Shown here piece after piece: positions 1 to 5,044 of a stretch of 5,159 bases of DNA (its first letter is position 1; every line of letters starts with the position of its first letter). The stretch covers positions 1-5,159 of the forward strand of contig JAGRHX010001086.1 of the NCBI GenBank assembly GCA_020444775.1. Direction: 5' to 3'. Origin of the DNA: Gammaproteobacteria bacterium. GTDB taxonomy: Bacteria; Pseudomonadota; Gammaproteobacteria; HK1. The translations under genes were made by a program, and so were the position numbers. Under the pieces are notes generated by a model. It searched no databases. It was not told the DNA's origin and worked only from the letters and a program-made list of their open reading frames with translations.

Positions 1-24
1 GTCCGGGTCGATGTCCGGGTCGAT
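1..24. repeat. Two perfect tandem copies of a 12-bp unit at the window edge
   Basis: The unit gtccgggtcgat occurs at 1-12 and again at 13-24, with no mismatch. The array may continue to the left of the window. On the minus strand one frame reads ...HGLAGIDPDIDPD, so the repeat could be a short Ile-Asp-Pro-Asp duplication inside a gene running off the left edge. No plus-strand frame here looks like a known protein. Confidence 0.7.
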
Positions 25-181
25 GCCGGCGAGCCCATGCACGGTGGCCCCCAGGCCGCGCGGATGGCCACGTCAAGCTATCATCCAGCCTCAGCATGCA
101 CCGTCCGCGCCACCGCGCGCTCGTTCAACAACGGCGCGCCCGGCGCTGACCCTTGCCATTCACGAAGCGGACGAGAAAGAC

Positions 182-1156
182 ATGAAAGCAGCAGTGATAG
201 GTCAGTCGGGCGTCGAGGTAATCGACGTCGACACGCCCGAGGCGGGCGCCGAGCAGGTCCTGGTCAAGGTGCACGCGGCGTGCCTGAATCGCGCCGATCT
301 GATCATGGCCAGCGGTCGGCCGCACGGCAATCAGGGCGGCGCCGGCACGGTGCTGGGACTGGAGTGGGCAGGCGAGGTGGTCGCGGTAGGCTCCAACGTC
401 AGTAACGTGCGGGTCGGCGACCGCGTGATGTGCTCGGGCTCCGGCGGCTACGCCGAGTACGCGGTCAGCGATTGGGGCCGGACCTTTCCGGTACCGGACA
501 GCAACATGAGCTTCGAGGTGGCGGCCACGCTACCGGTGGCACTCAACACCATGCACAACGCCATCGTCACCGCCGGGCGGCTGCGCGAAGACGAATCGGT
601 GCTCATCCAAGGCGCCAGCTCGGGCGTCGGTCTGATGGGCCTGCAGATTGCTCGCTACATGAAGGCCGGATTGGTGATCGGCAGCTCCACCAACCCGGCC
701 CGTCGCGCCCGACTGGCCGAGTTCGGCGCGCACCTGGCCATCGACTCGAGCGACCCGGGCTGGCCCGAGCAGGTCCGGGAGGCCACCGGTGGCAAGGGCG
801 TGGACCTGATAGTCGATCAAATCTCGGCGAGCGTTGCCAACGCCAACCTGGACGCGGCCGCCATCAAGGGCCGCATCGTCAATGTCGGTCGGCTGGGTGG
901 ATTCAAGGGCGAGTTCGACTTCGACCTGCACGCCGCCAAGCGTATCGACTACATCGGCGTGACCTTCCGGACCCGAACCGTCGACGAGGTGCGCGAGGTG
1001 GTTCGGCTTATGCAGGCCGACCTCTGGGAGGCTGTCAATGCCGGCACCTTCAGCTTGCCCATCGACCGCAGCTTCCCCCTCGCCGAGGCCAGCGAAGCCC
1101 TCGCGCACATGAAGGCCAACGCCCACTTCGGCAAGATCGTGTTGCGCATGGACTGA
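182..1156 (+). CDS. Zinc-independent MDR-family NAD(P)H-dependent oxidoreductase (quinone oxidoreductase type)
   Basis: This predicted 324-residue cytoplasmic enzyme belongs to the medium-chain dehydrogenase/reductase superfamily, quinone oxidoreductase (QOR/PIG3-like) branch. It probably transfers hydride from NAD(P)H to a quinone, enone or similar carbonyl; the substrate cannot be read from sequence. The N-terminal GroES-like domain (about residues 1-120) carries LNRADL at 35-40, the GLEWAGEVVAVG stretch at 59-70 and VGDRV at 78-82. The Rossmann domain carries the nucleotide-binding GASSGVG at 144-150 followed by G153. The structural-zinc Cys cluster of alcohol dehydrogenases is absent, as in QORs, and the length is normal for that branch. 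The frame is open back to 11, but the extra 57 residues are Ala/Pro/Arg-rich and unlike the family. MKAAVI at 182 is the typical family start, although the preceding GAGAAAG is only a weak ribosome site. The gene converges on the thioesterase. Confidence 0.93.
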   Translation: MKAAVIGQSGVEVIDVDTPEAGAEQVLVKVHAACLNRADLIMASGRPHGNQGGAGTVLGLEWAGEVVAVGSNVSNVRVGDRVMCSGSGGYAEYAVSDWGRTFPVPDSNMSFEVAATLPVALNTMHNAIVTAGRLREDESVLIQGASSGVGLMGLQIARYMKAGLVIGSSTNPARRARLAEFGAHLAIDSSDPGWPEQVREATGGKGVDLIVDQISASVANANLDAAAIKGRIVNVGRLGGFKGEFDFDLHAAKRIDYIGVTFRTRTVDEVREVVRLMQADLWEAVNAGTFSLPIDRSFPLAEASEALAHMKANAHFGKIVLRMD

Positions 1157-1164
1157 GTCGAGAG

Positions 1165-1205
1165 CGCGCGGTGGACACAACATCAAAGCTTGCGTCCACC
1201 GCGCG
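1165..1205. terminator. Hairpin between convergent genes, candidate bidirectional terminator
   Basis: A perfect 12-bp inverted repeat pairs cgcgcggtggac (1165-1176) with gtccaccgcgcg (1194-1205) around a 17-nt loop. It begins nine bases after the dehydrogenase stop and lies about 90 bases beyond the thioesterase stop on the other strand, which suits a terminator shared by convergent genes. Neither side has a T-run, so it is not a canonical intrinsic terminator. It could also simply protect 3' ends. Confidence 0.55.
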
Positions 1206-1220
1206 ACGCGGCACACCGAT

Positions 1221-1238
1221 ACCGACACGATACGATAA
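1221..1238. repeat. Copy 1 of an 18-bp near-identical direct repeat (cgatacgataa core)
   Basis: The stretch accgacacgatacgataa matches 2859-2876 at 16 of 18 positions, including an exact 11-base core, cgatacgataa. It is an AT-richer patch between the convergent dehydrogenase and thioesterase genes. The two copies are in the same orientation and bracket the methyltransferase-thioesterase unit. Given the window length, a match this good could arise by chance. Confidence 0.4.
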
Positions 1239-1293
1239 GCCCATGCGTCAGCGCCGGCGCAGGACTCTCGCTCGAGGTCTCTTCAGGGCCTGC

Positions 1294-1725
1294 TCAAACG
1301 TCCTTCTCGTAGGCTTTCAGCCGTTCGAGCAACAACTCGGGTAATGGCGCCGAGCGATGGGTGCTCTGGTCGGTGTTGACCCAGACCACCTCACCGGTGG
1401 CTCGCAGATCTTCGCCATCAGCGCCGTGGATCTCGAGCACGAAGCTCAAGCTGGTGCGACCGATACGCGAGACCCTGACCATCACCTCGATGTCCTCGTC
1501 GAACAGTATGGGTGCCTGGTATTCGACCAGCGTACGCACCGTGTGATAGTCCTCTCCGGTCTGCTTCACCTGCCCCATGTAGTCGTAAGGCAGCACTCGG
1601 AAGTATTCGGTGATTGCGGTGTCGAAGTAGGTCAGGTAGTGCGCGTTGAACACCACACCCTGCGCGTCGACCTCCGAGTAGCGCACCCGGAACGGGTATC
1701 CGAAGCGAAACTCAGCACGCGCCAT
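1294..1725 (-). CDS. Acyl-CoA thioesterase, hotdog fold (4HBT/YbgC/FadM type)
   Basis: This 143-residue protein is a predicted cytoplasmic thioesterase that hydrolyses an acyl-CoA or acyl-thioester; the acyl chain is unknown. The family signature is in the N-terminal part: RVRYSEVDAQGVVFNAHY (residues 13-30) with the expected active-site Asp at D20, followed by LTYFD on the long hotdog helix. The C-terminal half has the usual strand pattern (VEYQAPILFDEDIEVMVRV, then TSLSFVLEI and GEVVWVN). The length is normal for the 4HBT group. GTG at 1728 is also in frame. ATG at 1725 is preferred because a strong GGGGGAAG site lies five bases upstream of it, against only two bases from the GTG. The start lies inside the end of the methyltransferase gene (14-bp overlap), so the two are almost certainly cotranscribed and probably translationally coupled. 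The family call is secure; the physiological substrate is not. Confidence 0.93.
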   Translation of the reverse strand: MARAEFRFGYPFRVRYSEVDAQGVVFNAHYLTYFDTAITEYFRVLPYDYMGQVKQTGEDYHTVRTLVEYQAPILFDEDIEVMVRVSRIGRTSLSFVLEIHGADGEDLRATGEVVWVNTDQSTHRSAPLPELLLERLKAYEKDV

Positions 1726-2767
1726 CACGGCTTCCCCCGGCCGATTCTCGAAGCGGTTTGCGCGCCTGCACCAGCCGCGTCATACCGGGTATCAGCTCGC
1801 ACACCGTGATGTCGTCGAAACCGGTATCGTTCATCTGCGCCCGCAGCCACCCCGGACTCACCGAGCGTGCATCGGGCGTGAAGGCCATGTGCTGAAGCTG
1901 CCAGAGCGCCGCCAGTTCCGGACCGCTGCCATCCTGATTGACCATGAAATCGTGAACCAGCAGCGTGCCTCCCGGCACGAGGCATTCGTGCGCGCGCCTC
2001 ACCAGCTGTGGGATGCTGTCACCGGGCACCCCGCTGAACAGGTAGGACATCAAGATGACATCCTGCTCGCCCGGCCAGGCGGCGCTCAGCGCATCGCCCG
2101 GGATGTAACGCACGCGGTCGATCAGCTCCGCTTCGGTGATGAAGCGCCAGCCGATCTCGGCGACGTTGGGAAAGTCGATGATCGTCGAGTGCAGCTCGGG
2201 ATTGGCTTCGCAAAGTCGGATGGTCATCGCGCCGGTGCCGCCACCGATATCGAGCAGGGAACGCGCGCCGGACAGATCGACCTGTCGCGCCAGGCTCCGC
2301 CCCGGCCCCAGCGACCCGGCATGCTGTGACTCGCTGTACAGCGCCGCGGCCTCCGGATCGGACATCCAGTGCGCATAGGAGGCGATGGCATCCTCGTCGA
2401 GATTGCCGTCCATCGCATTGTTGAGCTGCTCCAGCCGACCGTACATCTGACCGTCTATCTGATGTCGCAGGTAGTCGCCGAAATCGTACCTGGAGGTGCG
2501 TGACAGGAACATCTCACTGGCCGGCGCATTGCTGAAGCGATCGTCCTCGACGCTCACCAGACCGATTGCGAGCAGCGCGTTGAGAAGGATGCGTAGTCTG
2601 TTCGGGGGCACAGAGAGGTCCCCGGCCAGCGCCTCGGCGGTGCGTGGTCCCTCGCTCAGACGCGTGAACAGATCGACGTGCAAGCCGGCGAACAGGGCCT
2701 TTGATGCCATGAATCCGAAGGCGAGACGGGAGACCTCCTCGGCCGTGGTAACAGGTTCTACGGACAA
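1712..2767 (-). CDS. SAM-dependent methyltransferase, COMT-type (O-methyltransferase family 2)
   Basis: This 351-residue protein has the two-domain layout of COMT/acetylserotonin-type methyltransferases. An N-terminal winged-helix dimerisation domain (about residues 10-90, with FGFMASKALFAGLHVDLF and PRTAEALA) precedes a Rossmann SAM-binding domain (about 165-335). Visible motifs are motif I LLDIGGGTG at 171-179, the post-strand-2 acidic site D198 in IIDFP, GD at 224-225, and LVPGGTLLVHD at 263-273. The catalytic His of plant-type O-methyltransferases (LHDW) is missing: the matching segment reads LFSGVPGD (243-250). That is also seen, from memory, in the bacteriochlorophyll C-methyltransferase BchU, so the acceptor could be carbon or a pre-activated oxygen. 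The start is TTG at 2767, the only plausible start that keeps the N-terminal helix, with CTGGAG eight bases upstream. The gene is first in a two-gene unit with the thioesterase. Substrate unknown. Confidence 0.9.
   Translation of the reverse strand: MSVEPVTTAEEVSRLAFGFMASKALFAGLHVDLFTRLSEGPRTAEALAGDLSVPPNRLRILLNALLAIGLVSVEDDRFSNAPASEMFLSRTSRYDFGDYLRHQIDGQMYGRLEQLNNAMDGNLDEDAIASYAHWMSDPEAAALYSESQHAGSLGPGRSLARQVDLSGARSLLDIGGGTGAMTIRLCEANPELHSTIIDFPNVAEIGWRFITEAELIDRVRYIPGDALSAAWPGEQDVILMSYLFSGVPGDSIPQLVRRAHECLVPGGTLLVHDFMVNQDGSGPELAALWQLQHMAFTPDARSVSPGWLRAQMNDTGFDDITVCELIPGMTRLVQARKPLRESAGGSRDGAC
1731..1738 (-). promoter_or_regulatory. Ribosome binding site deciding the thioesterase start
   Basis: On the minus strand GGGGGAAG lies within the methyltransferase coding sequence, five bases before ATG at 1725 and two bases before the alternative GTG at 1728. 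The spacing favours the ATG. Because it is embedded in the upstream gene, ribosomes finishing the methyltransferase at 1712 would pass over it, which fits coupling. Confidence 0.65.
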
Positions 2768-2775
2768 TGTGACTA

Positions 2776-2781
2776 CTCCAG
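2776..2781 (-). promoter_or_regulatory. Ribosome binding site supporting a TTG start
   Basis: On the minus strand CTGGAG ends eight bases before the TTG at 2767. No ATG or GTG lies in frame between the upstream in-frame stop and this TTG. The next internal Met (residue 20) would cut off a conserved helix. The site therefore decides the start of the methyltransferase. Confidence 0.65.
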
Positions 2782-2857
2782 CAGCAAGAACTTGGCGTCA
2801 CCCTGTCGGACCGGAGCCACGACATCGGCCGATCTCCACCTGCTCTTGCGGCTTACA

Positions 2858-2876
2858 TATCGACTCGATACGATAA
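2858..2876. promoter_or_regulatory. Palindrome tatcga-c-tcgata with direct-repeat copy 2; candidate operator or promoter patch
   Basis: A perfect odd palindrome, tatcga / c / tcgata (2858-2870), overlaps copy 2 (2859-2876) of the 18-bp repeat also found at 1221-1238. It lies about 90 bases upstream of the methyltransferase start, in a locally AT-rich patch of a GC-rich gap, as expected for a regulator site or promoter. Promoter hexamers are weak: on the minus strand TGTGCA, 17 bases, then TATGTA; on the plus strand TTGCGG, 17 bases, then TACGAT. The strand and role are undecided. Confidence 0.3.
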
Positions 2877-3131
2877 TGCACACGAGTGCGGCGCGGGCGC
2901 ATGACGCGACGAATCGTCGGCGGTCGGCTGCGTTGCGCCGGGTCAGGGGCATCCGCGGCGCGGCGTGCACCGGGCGATGGACGTGGCCCCTGACGTTCAG
3001 CAGTTTGCGGTCGTCCCGAACCGTTTGGAGATGGGACGCGTCGCGGCGTGCGTGCCTGCAAAGACACGACTTCAGGCAGGTCTGGACAGGGTGTGGCCTC
3101 GATGAGACCGTCTAGCAGGGTAACCGCAGAT

Positions 3132-3153
3132 GCGCCGGGGCTCAAACCGGCGC
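3132..3153. repeat. Intergenic hairpin gcgccgg / ccggcgc
   Basis: A perfect 7-bp inverted repeat (3132-3138 with 3147-3153) encloses the 8-nt loop ggctcaaa. There is no T-run on either side, so it is not a standard terminator. It may be a single copy of a dispersed intergenic (REP-like) element; no second full copy is present in this window. Confidence 0.4.
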
Positions 3154-3243
3154 CTCCAACCGACGCGGGCGCGGGCGAACACGGGAGCGGCCGAGCACGG
3201 ACACGGGCGCAGGCGGAAGACAGCGCACGCAACCACGCCCGGT

Positions 3244-3280
3244 AGCCCGCGCCGGCCGGCGCGATCGATGGCGCCGGGCT
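3244..3280 (-). terminator. GC-rich stem-loop at the end of the RidA-like gene
   Basis: On the minus strand agcccggcgcc (3280-3270) starts at the last base of the RidA-like stop codon. It pairs with ggcgcgggct (3253-3244), giving ten base pairs with one bulged G. The loop itself contains most of a perfect 16-base palindrome, cgcgccggccggcgcg (3248-3263), so two alternative folds compete. No T-run follows. A terminator or 3'-end protector for the RidA-like transcript is likely by position. Confidence 0.5.
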
Positions 3281-3672
3281 CAGTCGAGCACGGCGTGTGC
3301 CTCGATCTCGACCAGCGCCTCAGGGTCTAGCAAGGCCGAGACCTCGAGCATGGTCATGGCCGGAAAATGCTTGCCCATCACCTCGACGTAGGCCTTACCG
3401 ATATCACGGCCCTCGGTGCGGTAGCGGCCGATGTCGGTCACATACCAGTTGAGCCGGGCGATGTGCTGCGGGCCGCCGCCAGCCTCGGCGAGGATCGCGA
3501 TCACGTTCTGCAGCGCCCGACGCGTCTGCGCCGCGAAGCCGGCTTCCAGCCGTCCGTCGGGCGTCGGCTCGCGACCGATCTGACCGGCGATGAAGACGTG
3601 ACGGCCTTCCGCCACAGTTCCGTTCGAGAATCCGGGCGGGCGTGACCAGCCCTCTGGCAACAGGATCTCCAT
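3280..3672 (-). CDS. RidA/YjgF/YER057c-family protein lacking the canonical substrate Arg
   Basis: This 130-residue protein is of normal RidA length. RidA proteins are trimeric cytosolic proteins that hydrolyse reactive enamine/imine intermediates from PLP enzymes. Family features are HVFIAGQIGREPTPDGRLEAGFAAQTRRALQNV, split over residues 25-57, with the IAGQIG strand at 28-33; a central LNWYVTD (74-80); FPAMTMLEVSALLDPEALVEIEA within 103-125; and a terminal HAVLD. In E. coli RidA the segment VEVARLP supplies Arg105, which holds the substrate carboxylate. Here LEVSALL places Ala113 at that position, so canonical deaminase activity is doubtful and a Rid-like subgroup is more likely. The start is ATG 3672, because GAGG lies nine bases upstream and the sequence begins like family members. 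ATG 3687 is in frame but has no ribosome site, and the frame open to 3951 is an Arg/Ala-rich artefact. The gene is divergent from the serine hydrolase. Confidence 0.9.
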   Translation of the reverse strand: MEILLPEGWSRPPGFSNGTVAEGRHVFIAGQIGREPTPDGRLEAGFAAQTRRALQNVIAILAEAGGGPQHIARLNWYVTDIGRYRTEGRDIGKAYVEVMGKHFPAMTMLEVSALLDPEALVEIEAHAVLD

Positions 3673-3681
3673 GAAGCGCAA

Positions 3682-3685
3682 CCTC
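3682..3685 (-). promoter_or_regulatory. Ribosome binding site deciding the RidA-like start
   Basis: On the minus strand GAGG (followed by T) lies nine bases before ATG at 3672. The in-frame ATG at 3687 has no comparable site upstream and would itself overlap this one, so the shorter 130-residue protein is preferred. Confidence 0.55.
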
Positions 3686-3698
3686 ATTCGATGACTGA

Positions 3699-3722
3699 TG
3701 ACGATGTCGGCTGACGATGTCG
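3699..3722. repeat. Two 11-bp direct repeats in the divergent intergenic region
   Basis: tgacgatgtcg occurs at 3699-3709 and again at 3712-3722, a 13-bp period with no mismatch. Both lie in the 125-bp gap between the divergently transcribed RidA-like gene (start 3672) and the serine hydrolase (start 3798). This is where promoters and operators for both would sit, so paired sites for one regulator are possible. A weak -10-like CATACT is at 3760-3765 on the plus strand; no convincing -35 was found. Confidence 0.5.
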
Positions 3723-3797
3723 ACGTCGCGGCGCGGCTGAAGCGGCGCGCGCTTCGCGGCATACTTGCCAGCAGAGCTATCGGAGTCAACCATCGCC

Positions 3798-5012
3798 ATG
3801 CGCGACCGTCACGACCAGCAACCGCTACGTCATCGAACCACGCTCGGCAACTGGCGGCAGGCCCCGTACAACGCCTGGGCCTTCCACAACGTGCAGCGGC
3901 TGCTGCCGACCGCGCCGGTCCGTGCAGCGACCAGGCCCTGGCCGCTGCCACGCCGCATGCGTTCGCTCGACAGGATCCCGATCACCACGCGCACAGCCGG
4001 GACCGAGCCGCTGGGACAGGCGCTACGTAGCATGCACACGGACGCGTTCATCGTCCTGCACCGCGGCTGCATACTGGAGGAGCGCTATTTCAACGGCATG
4101 CAGCCGGACTCGCCGCACATCTTGATGTCGGTCTCCAAGTCCCTGACCGCGGCGGTGGCTGGCGTGCTCATCGACGATGGCAGGCTCGATCCGCACAGAT
4201 CCATCGGCTCGATCATCCCGGCGCTCGAGGCCAGCGGCTACGCCAACGCGAGGCTGCAGGACCTGCTCGACATGCGTCTGGACCTGGATTTCGAGGAGGA
4301 CTATCAGGCCAGCGAGGGTCCGATGATCCACTATCGAGTGGCCGGCGGCTGGAATCCGGACCCCACGCCCGCGGACCCCGGACGCAGTCCAGCGGGTCTG
4401 CACGCCTTCATCGCCGGGCTGCGGCAATCAGGGGCCCACGGCGGCATCTTCAAGTACACCTCGCCAAACACCGATCTGCTCGGCTGGCTGCTGGAGCAGG
4501 TCGGCGGCGCAAGCTTCTCGGCGCTGCTCGAAACGCACATCTGGCAACCCATGGGGGCGGAGCATGCTGCCCTGGTCACACTCGACCGGGTCGGGGCGGC
4601 CCGGACCGCGGGCGGCATCAACGTGAGCCTGCGCGACCTTGCGCGTATCGGTCAGATGATGCTCAACAACGGTCTGGCCAACGAGCGTCAGGTGCTGCCA
4701 TCTTGGTGGGTGGACGATACCCGCCACGCTGGTGATGCCGATGCCTGGCGTGCCGGCAAGTTCGCGCAGCTGCTGCCCGAGGGCCGCTATCGCAATCAGT
4801 GGTACCAGTACGGCAACGAGCGTGAGGCGGTATGCGGCATCGGCATTCATGGGCAGATCCTCTATCTGGCCCCGGGCGCCGACGTGGTGATTGCCCACCT
4901 GGGCTCACATCCACAGCCGTTCGACGAAGCGCACATCGTCCGCTTACTGGATGGCATGGACAGTCTGGCCGCGACAATCGTCGATGGCGGGGCCGGGGTC
5001 CCGGCCCCTTGA
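3798..5012 (+). CDS. Serine hydrolase, class C beta-lactamase fold (NylB / 6-aminohexanoate-dimer hydrolase-like)
   Basis: This 404-residue predicted hydrolase belongs to the penicillin-recognising superfamily that includes class C beta-lactamases, EstB-type esterases and NylB amidases. The catalytic S-x-x-K is SVSK at 111-114 (nucleophile S111, base K114). The YxN-equivalent is Y220 in KYTSPNTDLLGW (219-230), a form common in NylB-like proteins. HGQ at 351-353 in GIHGQILYLAPGADVVIAHL takes the place of the KTG box. The early segment LGNWRQAPYNAWAFHNV (16-32) also resembles NylB relatives. There is no signal peptide, so it is probably cytoplasmic, which argues against a beta-lactam resistance role. 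ATG 3798 is chosen; GGAG lies twelve bases upstream, a long spacing. TTG 3765 is in frame but has no ribosome site. An ester or small amide substrate is likely but not specified by the sequence. It is divergent from the RidA-like gene. Confidence 0.92.
   Translation: MRDRHDQQPLRHRTTLGNWRQAPYNAWAFHNVQRLLPTAPVRAATRPWPLPRRMRSLDRIPITTRTAGTEPLGQALRSMHTDAFIVLHRGCILEERYFNGMQPDSPHILMSVSKSLTAAVAGVLIDDGRLDPHRSIGSIIPALEASGYANARLQDLLDMRLDLDFEEDYQASEGPMIHYRVAGGWNPDPTPADPGRSPAGLHAFIAGLRQSGAHGGIFKYTSPNTDLLGWLLEQVGGASFSALLETHIWQPMGAEHAALVTLDRVGAARTAGGINVSLRDLARIGQMMLNNGLANERQVLPSWWVDDTRHAGDADAWRAGKFAQLLPEGRYRNQWYQYGNEREAVCGIGIHGQILYLAPGADVVIAHLGSHPQPFDEAHIVRLLDGMDSLAATIVDGGAGVPAP
4989..5008 (+). terminator. 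GC-rich hairpin at the end of the serine hydrolase gene
   Basis: ggggccgg (4989-4996) pairs perfectly with ccggcccc (5001-5008) around a 4-nt loop. The hairpin lies within the last codons of the hydrolase and ends two bases before its TGA. Only two T residues follow, so intrinsic termination would be weak. Its foot abuts the -35 box of the next promoter, so it may separate the two transcription units. Confidence 0.45.
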
Positions 5013-5038
5013 CAGGTCCGCGGACGCCTGCCTATTCT
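5009..5038 (+). promoter_or_regulatory. Strong sigma-70 promoter for the leader-peptide transcript
   Basis: TTGACA (5009-5014, perfect -35) is followed by an 18-bp spacer and TATTCT (5033-5038, four of six in the -10). The predicted transcription start, six to eight bases past the -10, is at about 5044-5046, at the ATG of the leader peptide. The -35 box contains the TGA stop codon of the serine hydrolase (5010-5012). This is the best promoter match found in the window. Confidence 0.75.
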
Positions 5039-5044
5039 CCGCTG

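Larger units (their letters stand above)
2768..3279. other. 512-bp stretch with no convincing gene; hairpins and probable methyltransferase promoter
   Basis: All reading frames here give Arg/Pro/Ala-rich translations with no recognisable family, so I see no protein gene. No tRNA-like or other RNA-gene structure was recognised. The stretch contains the ribosome site for the methyltransferase, an AT-richer palindromic patch at 2858-2876, a short inverted repeat at 3053-3078 (tgcctg/caggca), a hairpin at 3132-3153, a G/C-rich low-complexity run at 3163-3215 with recurrent acacggg and gcgggc words, and the ridA-like terminator at its right end. It could be a decayed gene or a regulatory region. 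At about 500 bp it is by far the longest apparently non-coding stretch in an otherwise tightly packed window. Confidence 0.6.

Noticed and set aside
79..84. TATCAT as a -10 box for the dehydrogenase
   Set aside because: The hexamer is good, but no -35-like sequence lies 16-18 bases upstream, where the sequence is all G and C.
11..181. N-terminal extension of the dehydrogenase to ATG 11
   Set aside because: The 57 extra residues are Ala/Pro/Arg-rich and unlike the MDR N-terminus, which normally begins with the MKAAV strand found at 182.
530..1228. 232-codon open frame on the minus strand
   Set aside because: It is antisense to the dehydrogenase; the composition mirrors that gene and no motif is visible.
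430..1344. 304-codon open frame on the plus strand
   Set aside because: It overlaps the dehydrogenase in another frame, is very Arg/Gly/His-rich and matches no family: a high-GC shadow. Its last 33 codons after ATG 1243 also overlap the thioesterase end on the other strand and have no ribosome site.
2773..2970. 65-codon minus-strand frame ending five bases before the methyltransferase TTG
   Set aside because: The position would suit a coupled small gene, but it has no ribosome site, an Arg-rich composition and no recognisable motif. The GGAG near its end is explained as the methyltransferase ribosome site.
2798..3232. 144-codon minus-strand frame in the non-coding gap
   Set aside because: It is Arg/Pro/Ala-rich without hydrophobic pattern or family motif, and no ribosome site was seen.
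3673..3951. Upstream extension of the RidA-like frame to 3951
   Set aside because: The translation is Arg/Ala/Ser-rich, would overlap the divergent hydrolase gene, and the family starts at MEILLPEG.
3798..5012. Serine hydrolase as a beta-lactam resistance gene
   Set aside because: SxxK is present, but there is no signal peptide, the KTG box is replaced by HGQ and the sequence resembles NylB-type hydrolases, so resistance is not supported.
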